Part shown: positions 51,003-61,893 of the stretch, one piece after another
Position numbering within the stretch: position 1 is the stretch's first letter
How the letters are laid out: each line of letters begins with the position of its first letter
Source of the DNA: Dehalococcoidia bacterium
GTDB taxonomy: Bacteria > Chloroflexota > Dehalococcoidia > Lucifugimonadales > SHYT01
DNA length: 64,000 nucleotides
Reading direction: 5' to 3'
NCBI GenBank assembly: GCA_009693055.1
Contig: SHYA01000004.1
Span: forward strand, 106,966 to 170,965
The notes under the pieces: model-generated
What the model was told of the DNA's origin: nothing
Databases searched by the model: none
The model's input: the letters and a program-made list of their open reading frames with translations, nothing else
Program-made: the position numbers and the translations under genes

Positions 51003-52121
51003 ATGCGTGCCCTTCGTACGCTAGGCGCTCTTCTCCTCCCCGTCGTCGCTCTCCTCGCCTTCGCCTGCTCCTCCGATCCCGCGACGAATGCAACGCAGCA
51101 AGCGGCCCCTCGGCAGGAGGCCGTCACCGCGCAGCCAGCACTCGTTGCTGAGGTGGTCCCGCCCTCCGCCTCCGAGGCGACAGCGCCTGCCATGCCCTCG
51201 CGAGACCCCGCCGCTTGGGCGGCCATACCCGCCATCGTTGATCCCGCCAACTTCGGCTGGCCGCGCGCAGTGAAGGACATCTCAGGTACGGTGGTGGAGA
51301 TCAAGGAAAAGCCCCAGCGCATCGTCACGCTCTCCCTGGGCTTCGAGGAAATCACCCTTGCGCTGGTCCCCGTGGAGCGCGTCGCCGGCATCACCCCCTA
51401 CGCCTCCGAGGTGTACTCCAACGTCGCTGACCTGGCAGACCAGGTCCCGACCAAGATCAGCGGCGACCCTGAGACCGTTCTGGCCGCGCACCCGGACCTG
51501 GTCATTGCTTACCACTTCACAGAGCCGGAGGTCATCAAGCACCTGCGGGACGCCGGAGTCACGGTGGTACAAGTAGAAGGCGGCGAGACCACCCTTGACC
51601 CACAAAGCGGTTATGTCAACCAAGTCCTGCTGCTCAGCTACCTGTACGGAGAAGAAGAAAGCGGCCTCCTCCTTGCAGCGCGCATCAAAGCGCGCCTGGA
51701 TAAGGTGCATCAAGTGCTCCGGACGGCGCTCAAAGATCACCCCGCTCCACGCGTGCTCTACTATGGTGGCGGGTGGTCGCCCGGCATCGACACCAATGTT
51801 GACTGGATCATCCGCACGGCCGGCGGCGTCAATGCCGCTGCGGACACCGGCATCAGCGGCTGGAAGGAGGTGGGCGTGGAATCGGTGCTGCAGATGCACC
51901 CTGATTTCCTGGTGTACTCCGCGGACTACCCGGGGACGGAGGACCTCCTCGCTAACCCCGCCATGGCGGACACGCCAATCGTCCGCGACGGGCGCATCGT
52001 CGGCATCCCTGACCGGTACATGACCACCCTCTCCCACTGGAACGTGCGCGGCGTGGAGGAGCTGGCCAAAGCCCTCTGGCCGGACAGCTTTGCAGGAGTG
52101 GACTTTGAGTCGTTCCCGTAA
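51003..52121 (+). CDS. btuF: Cobalamin-binding lipoprotein BtuF
   Basis: A 372-residue substrate-binding protein, with a signal peptide ending FACSS (lipobox Cys22) and a Pro/Ala-rich linker (25-75). The binding domain has RIVTLSLGFEEITLAL, HPDLVIAYHFTEPE and the C-terminal GVEELAKALWPD. The riboswitch, BtuC and cob genes make corrinoids the likely ligand; other metal chelates are less likely. The btuD start lies inside its 3' end (17-base overlap). Confidence 0.9.
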   Translation: MRALRTLGALLLPVVALLAFACSSDPATNATQQAAPRQEAVTAQPALVAEVVPPSASEATAPAMPSRDPAAWAAIPAIVDPANFGWPRAVKDISGTVVEIKEKPQRIVTLSLGFEEITLALVPVERVAGITPYASEVYSNVADLADQVPTKISGDPETVLAAHPDLVIAYHFTEPEVIKHLRDAGVTVVQVEGGETTLDPQSGYVNQVLLLSYLYGEEESGLLLAARIKARLDKVHQVLRTALKDHPAPRVLYYGGGWSPGIDTNVDWIIRTAGGVNAAADTGISGWKEVGVESVLQMHPDFLVYSADYPGTEDLLANPAMADTPIVRDGRIVGIPDRYMTTLSHWNVRGVEELAKALWPDSFAGVDFESFP

Positions 52122-53445
52122 TCCTCACCCTCAAGAGGGGACCCCGCGCAGCGAGCCGGTCACGCGGCAGGACGGCCTTCTCGTCCAGTCCGTGGACGTG
52201 GAACTTGAGGCGCGCCGCATCCTTCAGGATGTCTCGCTGCAGGCGGGCGCGGGCCAGTTCGTCGGCCTGCTGGGGCCAAACGGCTCCGGTAAAACCACCC
52301 TGCTGCGCGCCATCAACGGCTTTCTGCAACCCGTCAACGGCACCGTCGTCTTCTCCGGGGACGAGGTGCGCCGCATGTCCCCGCGTAGGACCGCCCAGCT
52401 CATCGCGCGCATCCCACAGAGCACCGCGCTGGAGTTCAACTTCACCGTCCGCGAGGCGGTGCTCATGGGACGCCACCCGCACCTCGGGCGGTTCTCCCTT
52501 GAGGGGCAGCAGGACGAGGCCATAGCACAGCAAGCCTTAGAGACCGTAGGCATGGCGGCCTTTTCGGACCGCTCCGTGGACACGCTCTCCGGCGGCGAGC
52601 GGCAGCTCGTCTTCGTCGCGCGAGCGCTCGCCCAGGGGCCGCGCCTGCTCCTCCTTGACGAGCCCACCGCCAACCTGGACTTGGCGCACCAGCTCCAGGT
52701 CATGGACCTGGTTTCCGGATTGGTTCGCCAGGGCCTCACGGCCATCGCCGCCCTCCATGACCTCTCGCTTGCCGCCAACTACTGCACGCGCATCGTGCTC
52801 CTCTCCCGGGGCCACGTGGCCGCCAGCGGCACGCCGGAGCAAGTCCTCACGCCGGACAACATTCAGCGCGTATTCAACGTCGAAGTGAACGTCCACCGCG
52901 ACCCTGTCTCGGAGCGGCTGGTCATCATGCCCAGCCGGCGCGCAGCGAGGGCTACCAGGAGCGCGCACGTGCACGTGATCGCGGGCGGCGGGACCGGCGC
53001 CCACCTCATGGCCGCGCTCTGCCACGCGGGCCACCGCGTCACCGCGGGCGTCCTTAACGAGGGCGACACCGACCTGGCCACCACGCGCGCCCTTGGCATC
53101 AAGGCGATCGTGGCGCCGCCCTTCGCGCCGATTAGCGACCGCCAGCACCAGCAACACCTCGCCGCCGTGCGCTCCGCCGATCTCGTCGTGCTCGCCGACG
53201 TCCCCTTCGGCCTCGCCAACATCCGCAACCTAGAGGCCGCGCAAGAGGCGCGCCGCCTGTTGATCATTGAAGGCACACCCCTCTCCTCACCTGACTTCAC
53301 CGACGGTAAAGCCGCCGCGATGTACAACTCCCTTCGGGCGCACGCCCGCGTCACGTCCCGTGAGGGTCTCCTCGCCGCAGTGGAACAGTCCTCGCAGGAG
53401 GCGCCAGATGTCCCAGCAGCTAATAACAGACCCACAGCCGGTTAA
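52105..53445 (+). CDS. btuD: BtuD-type ABC ATPase fused to a C-terminal Rossmann-like domain
   Basis: A 446-residue protein. The N-terminal ATPase (about 20-265) has Walker [10 protein letters not shown], signature LSGGERQL, Walker B LLLLDEPT and the H-loop ALHDLSLA. From about residue 290 a second domain starts [20 protein letters not shown], with [12 protein letters not shown] and [15 protein letters not shown]. Ordinary BtuD is about 250 residues, so this is a fusion; the extra domain looks nucleotide-binding but I cannot name it. Start: TTG at 52105 with GGAG six bases upstream. The cobO start overlaps its end by 38 bases. Confidence 0.88.
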   Translation: MSRSRNPHPQEGTPRSEPVTRQDGLLVQSVDVELEARRILQDVSLQAGAGQFVGLLGPNGSGKTTLLRAINGFLQPVNGTVVFSGDEVRRMSPRRTAQLIARIPQSTALEFNFTVREAVLMGRHPHLGRFSLEGQQDEAIAQQALETVGMAAFSDRSVDTLSGGERQLVFVARALAQGPRLLLLDEPTANLDLAHQLQVMDLVSGLVRQGLTAIAALHDLSLAANYCTRIVLLSRGHVAASGTPEQVLTPDNIQRVFNVEVNVHRDPVSERLVIMPSRRAARATRSAHVHVIAGGGTGAHLMAALCHAGHRVTAGVLNEGDTDLATTRALGIKAIVAPPFAPISDRQHQQHLAAVRSADLVVLADVPFGLANIRNLEAAQEARRLLIIEGTPLSSPDFTDGKAAAMYNSLRAHARVTSREGLLAAVEQSSQEAPDVPAANNRPTAG

Positions 53446-53974
53446 AGGCTCGCGAGTCCAGCACGGCCTGGTCGTCGTCAACACCGGCAACGGGAAGGGC
53501 AAGACCACCGCCGCCCTCGGCGTCGTCATGCGCGCCTGGGGAAGGGACATGCGCGTCATCGTCCTCCAGTTCCTCAAGCACACGGGCGCACGTTTCGGCG
53601 AGCAGCGCGCCGCTCAGAAGATGGGCGTGGAAATGCGCAGCCTCGGCGACGGCTTCACGTGGCGCTCCAAAGACCTGAACCAGACCGGAAAGATAGCCCA
53701 GCAGCAGTGGCGCGCGTGCCAGGACGTGATCCGCTCCGGCCAGTACGACATCGTGGTCCTGGATGAACTCACCTACGCCATCACCTTCGGCTGGGTGCCG
53801 GTGCAGGAGGTCATCGCAACGCTGCGGGAGCGGCCACCACACATGCACGTCATCATCACCGGCCGCGACGCGCCGCAGGAGCTGGTGGACTTCGCCGACC
53901 TGGTCACCGAGATGCGCGAGGTGAAGCACCCGTACCAGAAAGGCATCAAAGCGCAGCCCGGCCTGGAGTTTTAG
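53408..53974 (+). CDS. cobO: Cob(I)alamin adenosyltransferase CobO
   Basis: A 188-residue CobO/BtuR enzyme that adenosylates the corrinoid cobalt. It has the P-loop [31 protein letters not shown], the Walker-B-like [15 protein letters not shown] and the C-terminal [18 protein letters not shown]. The ATG has CAGGAGG upstream and overlaps the end of btuD. The product serves the B12-dependent mutase at 5251. Confidence 0.94.
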   Translation: MSQQLITDPQPVKGSRVQHGLVVVNTGNGKGKTTAALGVVMRAWGRDMRVIVLQFLKHTGARFGEQRAAQKMGVEMRSLGDGFTWRSKDLNQTGKIAQQQWRACQDVIRSGQYDIVVLDELTYAITFGWVPVQEVIATLRERPPHMHVIITGRDAPQELVDFADLVTEMREVKHPYQKGIKAQPGLEF

Positions 53975-53975
53975 C

Positions 53976-55052
53976 ATGCGCAAAGACCTCTTGGCCCAGA
54001 CGGTCGCCCAGCTTGCGCCCCTTGACACCTCCGCAATGGCCGCGGCCAGAAAACGCCAGGACTCGCTCACCAAGCCTCCCGGCAGCCTTGGCCGCCTGGA
54101 GGAGCTTTCGGCCCAGCTCGCAGGCATCTTCCGCACGCCGTTGCCGCGCATCACCAGCAAGCTGGTCGTCGTGGCCGCCGGCGACCACGGCGTCACCGCC
54201 GAGGGGGTCAGCCCGTACCCCTCCTCCGTCACCGCCCAGATGGTGCTCAACTTCCTGCGCGGCGGCGCCACCATTAGCGTGCTCGCCCGCAGCATCGGGT
54301 GCGAGATGCTGGTCGTGGACGCGGGCGTCGCCTCAACGCTTCCAGACCACATCGCCCTCCGCCGCCTGCACATTGGGAACGGCACGGCCAACATGGCCCG
54401 CGGCCCCGCCATGTCCAGACGCCAGGCCGTCCGCTGTTTGGAGGAGGGCATCCGGCTCGCGGCGAGCCGGGCCTCAGCGGGCGTTGACCTGTTCGCCACC
54501 GGCGACATGGGGATCGGCAACACCACCGCGGCCAGCGCCGTCACCGCCGCGATGACCGAAGCAGCGCCCTCGCTCACCACGGGTCGCGGCACCAGCCTGG
54601 ACGACGCGGGCCTCCGCCGCAACGTCTCCATCGTCCGCAAGGCGCTGCGCGTTAACCGTCCGGACCCTGATGATTCCATGGACGTGCTCGCAAAGGTCGG
54701 TGGCGTTGAGATCGGCGTGCTGGCCGGCATCATCCTCGGCGTCGCTGCGGCCCGCAAGCCGGTCGTGCTGGACGGCTTCATCAGCGGCGCCTCCGCGCTG
54801 CTGGCCTGCGGGTTCTCGCCGCTCGTGCGCCCCTACCTGATCGCCTCGCACCGTTCCGTGGAGCCTGGCCACCGGGTCGCCCTGCGCCACCTCCGCCTCA
54901 GGCCACTCCTCGATCTCCAGATGCGGCTCGGCGAGGGCACCGGCGCCGTGCTCGCCATGCCTATCGTGGACGCGGCGTGGCGCACGCTAGCGGGCATGGC
55001 CACCTTCGCCGAGGCCAGCGTCTCCAACCGTGTCCAGGAGCCGGTGCCATGA
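53976..55052 (+). CDS. cobT: Nicotinate-nucleotide-dimethylbenzimidazole phosphoribosyltransferase CobT
   Basis: A 358-residue enzyme that activates the lower-ligand base to alpha-ribazole phosphate. It has KPPGSLGRLEEL at the start, VVAAGDHGVTAEGVSPYPS, GDMGIGNTTAASA and GEGTGAVLAMPIVDAA with the catalytic Glu. It begins one base after the cobO stop, and its TGA overlaps the cobS ATG. It is part of nucleotide-loop assembly. Confidence 0.95.
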   Translation: MRKDLLAQTVAQLAPLDTSAMAAARKRQDSLTKPPGSLGRLEELSAQLAGIFRTPLPRITSKLVVVAAGDHGVTAEGVSPYPSSVTAQMVLNFLRGGATISVLARSIGCEMLVVDAGVASTLPDHIALRRLHIGNGTANMARGPAMSRRQAVRCLEEGIRLAASRASAGVDLFATGDMGIGNTTAASAVTAAMTEAAPSLTTGRGTSLDDAGLRRNVSIVRKALRVNRPDPDDSMDVLAKVGGVEIGVLAGIILGVAAARKPVVLDGFISGASALLACGFSPLVRPYLIASHRSVEPGHRVALRHLRLRPLLDLQMRLGEGTGAVLAMPIVDAAWRTLAGMATFAEASVSNRVQEPVP

Positions 55053-55813
55053 CCACACTCCGCGCCGCCATCAGCTTCCTGACCATCCTGCCCTTGCCGG
55101 GGCGCGTGATCTCCTCATCGTCTCTCAGTGCTTCGCGTGCCTTCTTCCCGCTCGTCGGCCTCGCGCTTGGCGTTCCTCTCGCCCTCGCCGACGCGGGCCT
55201 CCGCCACTTCCTCCCCACCGCCGTCACCAGCGCCCTCCTACTTGCCGCGCTGTTCCTGCTCACGCGGGTCCTCCACATTGACGGCCTCCTGGACACGCTG
55301 GACGGCGTCCTCGGCGGCCACACGCGCGAGCGGAAGCTCGCCATCATGTGCGACCCGAAGGTGGGCGCCTTCGCCGTCGCGGGCGCGCTCTGCGTCTTCC
55401 TCGTCACGTGGTCCGCGCTCACCGCGCTGGCCCCGCCCGCCCGCGTGTGGACCATCGCGGTCTTCCCGGCGCTCTCCCGCTGGGCGATGATCATGAGCCT
55501 CTCGGCGTTCCCCTACGCCCGCACCCAGGGCCTTGGCTCCCCGTTCGCCGGCGGCCCGCGCCTGGCGTCCTCCCTCTTCGCGCTCGGCACCACGCTGGCC
55601 GCCTCCTTCCTCCTGGCCGGCTGGGGCGGGCTGCTGCTACTTGGCGCAGCTTCCGCGTGCGCCGCCGCGCTCGGCCTCGTGCTCACACGCATCCTCGGCG
55701 GCCTCACCGGCGACACCTACGGCGCCGTCAACGAGATAACCCAGATGGCGGTCCTTGTGGTGGCCCTGGGTCTGCGGCCGCTTGACTGGCTTCGCCCGGT
55801 AACGCAACTATGA
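55049..55813 (+). CDS. cobS: Adenosylcobinamide-GDP ribazoletransferase CobS
   Basis: A 254-residue polytopic membrane enzyme joining adenosylcobinamide-GDP and alpha-ribazole. It carries the start LRAAISFLTILPLPG, the Asp-rich HIDGLLDTLDG, and GLTGDTYGAVNEI. About six to seven helices. The ATG overlaps the cobT stop (ATGA), so the two are translationally coupled. Confidence 0.95.
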   Translation: MTTLRAAISFLTILPLPGRVISSSSLSASRAFFPLVGLALGVPLALADAGLRHFLPTAVTSALLLAALFLLTRVLHIDGLLDTLDGVLGGHTRERKLAIMCDPKVGAFAVAGALCVFLVTWSALTALAPPARVWTIAVFPALSRWAMIMSLSAFPYARTQGLGSPFAGGPRLASSLFALGTTLAASFLLAGWGGLLLLGAASACAAALGLVLTRILGGLTGDTYGAVNEITQMAVLVVALGLRPLDWLRPVTQL

Positions 55814-55846
55814 AATGCAACAATGTGGCATGACGTGAGCATCAGC

Positions 55847-55985
55847 ATGGTTAGATGGCTCCTGGTCCGCCGCTTCCCTCCTGTCATTCTGAGGGAAGTC
55901 CTTCAGCAGAAGGACGACCGGAGAAACTCTCCCCGGTCAAGCGTTCACGGGGGGGGTCCGTATGGCTAGATGGCTGCTGGTCCGC
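55847..55985. repeat. Duplicated cobC start flanking an inserted TGTCATTCTGAG repeat
   Basis: The 24 bases from ATG at 55847 match the first 24 of cobC (55962) with two differences; both encode a M-x-RWLLVR start. Between them lies a TGTCATTCTGAG-headed stretch with a GTCCTT/AAGGAC hairpin. The upstream copy has no open gene. Confidence 0.75.
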
Positions 55986-56576
55986 CACGGAGAAACCGAC
56001 TGGAACCGCAACGAACGCGCGCAGGGCCACACCGATGTCCCGCTCAACGAGGTGGGGCGCCAGCAGACGATCGCCCTCGCCAAGGTCCTCACGGAGGTCC
56101 GCCTTGACCTGGCGGTCTCCAGCGACCTCTCCCGCGCAACAGAGACCGCGCACCTCCTCGTCGGTCACCGCAGCCTCAAGGCCGTCGCGACCGCCGAGCT
56201 CCGCGAGTTCTCCTACGGTAAGTGGGAAGGGCTTACGCTGGCGGAGGCCGAGAAAGCCGACCCGGCCTTGTACGCCCGCCTCCTTCGCCAAGACCCGTCC
56301 TTCGTAGCACCCGGCGGCGAGAGCGCAGCGGACGTTGGCGCCCGCGTCAGGCGCTTTGTGGAGCGCACCCGCTCCCAGCACCAGGACCGCAACCTCCTGG
56401 TCGTGGCGCACGGCGGCTCCCTCCGCATGCTCCTCGTAACCCTCCTCGGCCTGCCGCTGGAAAGCTCGCCTCGCTTTATCCTGGACCCGGCCAGCCTCTC
56501 CGTCGTGGAGGTCCATACCTCTGGTTCGTGGCTCATCCGCTGGAACGACACCTCCCATTACCGGGGCGCGCCGTGA
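55962..56576 (+). CDS. cobC: Histidine-phosphatase CobC-like (alpha-ribazole phosphatase)
   Basis: A 204-residue phosphoglycerate-mutase-fold phosphatase with the phosphohistidine motif LVRHGETDWN, the second His in VVAHGGSLRML, and GHTDVPLNEVGRQQ. Within the cob operon it should remove the phosphate from alpha-ribazole phosphate. Its TGA overlaps the cobQ GTG. The 5' end is duplicated upstream around a small repeat (see that entry); the copy used here has the full protein. Confidence 0.9.
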   Translation: MARWLLVRHGETDWNRNERAQGHTDVPLNEVGRQQTIALAKVLTEVRLDLAVSSDLSRATETAHLLVGHRSLKAVATAELREFSYGKWEGLTLAEAEKADPALYARLLRQDPSFVAPGGESAADVGARVRRFVERTRSQHQDRNLLVVAHGGSLRMLLVTLLGLPLESSPRFILDPASLSVVEVHTSGSWLIRWNDTSHYRGAP

Positions 56577-58096
56577 CCGCCAGGCCTCTCATGGTCCAGG
56601 GCACCGCCTCGCACGTAGGCAAGAGCGTGCTCGTCACCGCTCTCTGCCGCTTCTTCCGCCAGGACAGCCTCCGCGTCGCCCCCTTCAAAGCGCAGAACAT
56701 GTCCAACAACGCCGCCGTCACTCCCGACGGAGGTGAGATTGGGCGCGCCCAGACCACGCAGGCGGAGGCCGCGGGCGTGACGCCAACCGTCCAGATGAAC
56801 CCCGTCCTCCTCAAGCCCGAGGCGGACAACCGCTCGCAGGTGGTCCTGCTCGGCAGGCCCTTCACCACCAGCTCGTCCCGCGAGTACTACGCCATGAAAG
56901 CACTCCTGTGGGACGCCGTAGCACGCTCCCTTGACGCCCTGCGCGCTCAGTACGATGTCGAGGGGGCGGGTAGCCCAGCCGAGGTAAACCTGAAACAAGA
57001 CGACATCGTCAACATGCGCGTCGCCCTCTATGCCAACGCGCCCGTGCTACTCGTCGCCGACATTGACCGTGGCGGCGTTTTCGCCTCGCTAATCGGCACA
57101 CTGGACCTGCTGCCGCCGGAGGAGCGCGCTCTTGTCAAGGGCTTGGTCATCAACAAGTTCCGCGGCGACGCCACGCTGTTTCACGCCGGCGTTGCGTTCT
57201 TGGAGCAGCGTACCGGCGTCCCTGTGGCCGGCGTGCTCCCCTATTTCCACGACATCCACATTCCACAGGAGGACGCGGGTGTACTGGACGATTGGCGGCG
57301 CGCGCCGGCTGCCACCCAACTGGACATAGCCGTCATCCGCCTGCCGCACATCGCCAACTTTGACGATTTTGACCCGCTCGCCCGCGAGCCCGGCATCTCA
57401 GTCCGCTACGTCGCTTCACTCGCGGAGCTCGGAGCGCCCGACCTCCTCATCCTTCCCGGCACAAAGAGCACGCTGGCTGACCTCGCCTGGCTCCGCTCCA
57501 CGCGCGTTGCGGGCAAGCTCTCTACGCTCCATCAGTCTGGCGTGCCGGTTCTTGGCATCTGTGGCGGCTACCAGATGCTCGGCCGCTCCATTCGCGACCC
57601 GCTTGGCGTGGAGACTTCAGGGGGCACGGCGGCGCTTGGCCTCGGTCTCCTGGACGTTGTCACCACGTTCGCTCCCACCAAGGAGACCCACCGGGTGCGC
57701 GCCAGCGTCCTGACCCACAGCGGCCTGCTCGCGCACGTCGGCGTTTCTGCGCTCTCGGACTACGAGATCCACATGGGCCGCACCATCGGCGATGACCTCA
57801 CAGCCCCGTTCCTCATCACGGAGCGGTCCGGCTCGCCCGTCTCGCAACCGGATGGCGCCATCAACAACGACGGCCTGGTGCTCGGCACGTACATCCACGG
57901 CCTCTTCCATAACGCCGAGGTGCGCCGCTCCATCGTGCAAGCGCTGGTGGCACGACGGGGAGTAACGCCACCGCCGCCGAGACAGGACGCCGCGCGCGAC
58001 GCCGAGTACGACAAGCTCGCCGATCTCGTCCGCGCCCACCTGGACATGCGCCTCGTCTATCGTGCGATGGGCTTGGAGCTCGCCTATGCCGGGTAA
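56573..58096 (+). CDS. cobQ: Cobyric acid synthase CobQ
   Basis: A 507-residue glutamine-dependent amidase that amidates corrin side chains. The N-terminal ATPase part has LMVQGTASHVGKSVL and VAPFKAQNMSNNAA, and the C-terminal glutaminase has Cys330 in GICGGYQMLG. The GTG start overlaps the cobC stop (GTGA). A cobyric acid synthase in a salvage-type operon suggests incomplete corrinoids can be repaired. Confidence 0.95.
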   Translation: MTARPLMVQGTASHVGKSVLVTALCRFFRQDSLRVAPFKAQNMSNNAAVTPDGGEIGRAQTTQAEAAGVTPTVQMNPVLLKPEADNRSQVVLLGRPFTTSSSREYYAMKALLWDAVARSLDALRAQYDVEGAGSPAEVNLKQDDIVNMRVALYANAPVLLVADIDRGGVFASLIGTLDLLPPEERALVKGLVINKFRGDATLFHAGVAFLEQRTGVPVAGVLPYFHDIHIPQEDAGVLDDWRRAPAATQLDIAVIRLPHIANFDDFDPLAREPGISVRYVASLAELGAPDLLILPGTKSTLADLAWLRSTRVAGKLSTLHQSGVPVLGICGGYQMLGRSIRDPLGVETSGGTAALGLGLLDVVTTFAPTKETHRVRASVLTHSGLLAHVGVSALSDYEIHMGRTIGDDLTAPFLITERSGSPVSQPDGAINNDGLVLGTYIHGLFHNAEVRRSIVQALVARRGVTPPPPRQDAARDAEYDKLADLVRAHLDMRLVYRAMGLELAYAG

Positions 58097-58799
58097 AGAG
58101 CTCGTCCTGCTCCTCGGCGGCGCGGGCGCCGGCAAGAGCACGCTCGCGCAGCGCATGGCGCTTGCCGCCGCGGGGCCAACCGGCATCGTGGTCGTCGTCG
58201 CGACCGCGCAGCAATACGACGACGAGATGCGGGAGCGCGTCCGTCGCCACCAGGCTGCACGCCCAAAACACTGGCGGCTTGTGGAGGAGCCTTATGACAT
58301 CGTGCAGGTCATAGAGCGCAACGCGTCGGGATGCAGCGCCGTGCTGCTGGACTGCCTCACCGTGTGGGACGCCAACTTGCTGCTGCGGAGCGAGGACTAC
58401 GCCGCCGCGGCCAGCCCCATCGCGGCGGAGGAGCAGTGCCTTCGCGACGCGTGGGAGCGCCAGGACAAGCCCTGGTTTGTCGTCAGCAACGAGGTGGGCA
58501 TGGGCGTCGTGCCGCCATACGAGTCCGGCAGAGCCTTCCGCGACGCGCTGGGCAGAGTCAACCAACTCGTCGCTGCAAGAACAACGAAGGCGTTGCTCGT
58601 TGTCGCGGGTCTGGCCCTCGACCTCAAGACCTTGGGTATTCCTGCGCTCTTGCAGCCGGATGACCCCCAGCCCCTTCCCTCTCAGGGAAGGGGCTGGGGG
58701 TCATCCGCGCGACCGTCCGCGCCCCAGGCGCCTACGGCGAGCTCGCCCATGGGCTTATCCGGCGGCGTCCCCTGCCACATCACCTGCCACGTGGACTAG
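58086..58799 (+). CDS. cobU: CobU-like adenosylcobinamide kinase/guanylyltransferase, with repeat-derived tail
   Basis: CobU phosphorylates and guanylylates adenosylcobinamide. The 237-residue protein has the P-loop LGGAGAGKSTLAQ, ATAQQYDDEMRERV, LLDCLTVWDANLL and VSNEVGMGVVPPYESGR. The normal family length is about 180. The extra 45-50 residues from about residue 192 are encoded by a 22-bp-arm inverted repeat and what follows it, so the natural stop was probably lost. The ATG overlaps the cobQ end by 11 bases. Confidence 0.9.
   Translation: MPGKELVLLLGGAGAGKSTLAQRMALAAAGPTGIVVVVATAQQYDDEMRERVRRHQAARPKHWRLVEEPYDIVQVIERNASGCSAVLLDCLTVWDANLLLRSEDYAAAASPIAAEEQCLRDAWERQDKPWFVVSNEVGMGVVPPYESGRAFRDALGRVNQLVAARTTKALLVVAGLALDLKTLGIPALLQPDDPQPLPSQGRGWGSSARPSAPQAPTASSPMGLSGGVPCHITCHVD
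58659..58705. repeat. Perfect 22-bp inverted repeat with CTC loop in the cobU 3' end
   Basis: The left arm begins GATGACCCCCAGCCCC and ends TTCCCT; the right arm is its exact reverse complement after a three-base loop. The core CCCCTTCCCT...AGGGAAGGGG is shared with the element inside ubiX at 34340. Confidence 0.9.
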
Positions 58800-58846
58800 C
58801 GGCGCCCCCGCTCCCACTAGGGCGCGGCTTGGCGCGTGAAGGCGCC

Positions 58847-59140
58847 CTAGGGCAAGCCCCCGACAATCTTCTTGTACTCGTCCTCGGTGAACGCCTTCAT
58901 CGTCGTCGTCCGCACGTTCCCCTGGCTCGCAATGGTGAGGGCCAGCTTGGCCGCAGCCTCGTCGTTCGGCAGCTCAAACAGGGTCGCAAAGTCGTACTGC
59001 CCGAACGTGAGGTAGAAGAAGATAACCCGCCCGCCCGCCTGCTGCACCACGTGCTTGACCATCTCGAACCGCTTGGGGCTTTCCTTGATAGTCCGGACCC
59101 CCTGGTCCGTATAGGTCCCCATCACCAGATAGCTCGGCAT
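58847..59140 (-). CDS. GYD-domain protein
   Basis: A 97-residue protein of the GYD family: YLVMGTYTDQGVRTIKESPK, GGRVIFFYLTFGQYDFATLFELP and a C-terminal MKAFTEDEYKKIV. It is a ferredoxin-like alpha/beta fold of unknown function, seen in many bacteria. The ATG at 59138-59140 has AAAGGAGGG upstream. It converges on the cob operon. Confidence 0.92.
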   Translation of the reverse strand: MPSYLVMGTYTDQGVRTIKESPKRFEMVKHVVQQAGGRVIFFYLTFGQYDFATLFELPNDEAAAKLALTIASQGNVRTTTMKAFTEDEYKKIVGGLP

Positions 59141-59335
59141 GGCTCCCTCCTTTCGCTCCCTGTTCATCCTCCCCTTCGCATCCGGTTGACAGAGAACGCA
59201 AGGGCAGGCTAGTCCTCACTCCAGGGCATGTCAATCAAGGACGGCTCAACCGCCCGTGCCTTCCCTTCTCACTGAGCAAGCTGCTATCCTGTCCACGGTT
59301 GCGCAACCATTCCCGCAGCCACACACAGGAGGCGC

Positions 59336-61090
<1,755 letters not shown>

Positions 61091-61120
61091 CGCGCAGGTC
61101 AGCGACGGCGGGGGTAGTCT

Positions 61121-61795
61121 TTGCCCACCTGGGGACGTCTCGGCAGCATCCTGTACGACGCCGTAATGGCGCCGCAAAGCGCCCTCGGCCTGCGCAGATT
61201 GCGGCAGGGGCTCCTCGCAAAAGCGCGCGGCTTCACACTTGAGGTCGGCGCAGGCACCGCCCTCAACGCCTCCTACTATCCGGCAAGCGTCACGCCCATC
61301 CTCCTTGAGTGCTCACCCGCCATGCAACGCCGCGCGACCAAACGGCTCCGCCGCCTTGGGCTCCGTTACCCGCTCGTCGCCGCCGACGCCCAGGCGCTGC
61401 CGTTCCCGGACGCCACCTTTGACACCGTGCTCGCCACCTTCGTCCTCTGCACCGTACCGGACGCCGCCCTGGGCCTGCGTGAAGCGGCGCGCGTCCTCAA
61501 GCCGGGCGGCCGCCTCCTCCTCGCCGAGCACGTCATCATGCCCAACCGCGTGATGGCAGCGTTCCAGTGCGCCATTAACCCGCTCTGGGGCCGCTTCACG
61601 GCGGGGTGCAGCCTCACCCGCGACACCGTCCGCACGGTGCAAGAAGTAGGCTTCGCCGTCCACTTCACGCAGCGCCGCTGGCACGGCTACCTCGCCGTCA
61701 TCCACGCCACCAAGCCGCCTGTCATTCCGAGTCCCGATGGTTCGGGACGAGGCCTGCCCCCGAGCGAAGCGAAGGGAATCTCCGCACGTCTCTAA
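61121..61795 (+). CDS. UbiE-like SAM methyltransferase with repeat-derived tail
   Basis: A 224-residue class I methyltransferase with FTLEVGAGTALNASYY, ADAQALPFPDATFDTVLATFVLCTV and REAARVLKPGGRLLLAEH. It starts with TTG after a G-rich stretch, so the start is uncertain. From about residue 200 the protein follows a TGTCATTCCGAG repeat in the DNA (PPVIPSPDGSGRGLPPSEAK), meaning the tail is not ancestral. The substrate is unknown. Confidence 0.85.
   Translation: MPTWGRLGSILYDAVMAPQSALGLRRLRQGLLAKARGFTLEVGAGTALNASYYPASVTPILLECSPAMQRRATKRLRRLGLRYPLVAADAQALPFPDATFDTVLATFVLCTVPDAALGLREAARVLKPGGRLLLAEHVIMPNRVMAAFQCAINPLWGRFTAGCSLTRDTVRTVQEVGFAVHFTQRRWHGYLAVIHATKPPVIPSPDGSGRGLPPSEAKGISARL
61720..61783. 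repeat. TGTCATTCCGAG repeat copy in a methyltransferase 3' end
   Basis: Head TGTCATTCCGAG, an inner GTCCCGA/TCGGGAC hairpin, and tail GAGCGAAGCGAAGGGAATCTC. The GTCCCGA stem is shared with the copy at 38201. Confidence 0.8.
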
Positions 61796-61821
61796 ATCGC
61801 CACGTGGCCGTCCTCCGGTAC

Positions 61822-61845
61822 GTAGGGGCGGCTCGTGAGCCGCCC
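61822..61845. repeat. REP-like palindrome, degenerate relative of the 33428 element
   Basis: GTAGGGGCGGCTC is followed by GT and GAGCCGCCC. Nine-base arms (GGGCGGCTC/GAGCCGCCC) are perfect. It lies in the gap before the amidase gene, directly after another repeat copy. Confidence 0.75.
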
Positions 61846-61893
61846 GGCCTGCCTCGCCAAACGCAGTCAATGCAGCGCGGGTACAATATCCCC

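Noticed and set aside
53420..54781. 453-codon minus-strand open frame
   Set aside because: Shadow of cobO and cobT, which are unmistakable on the plus strand.
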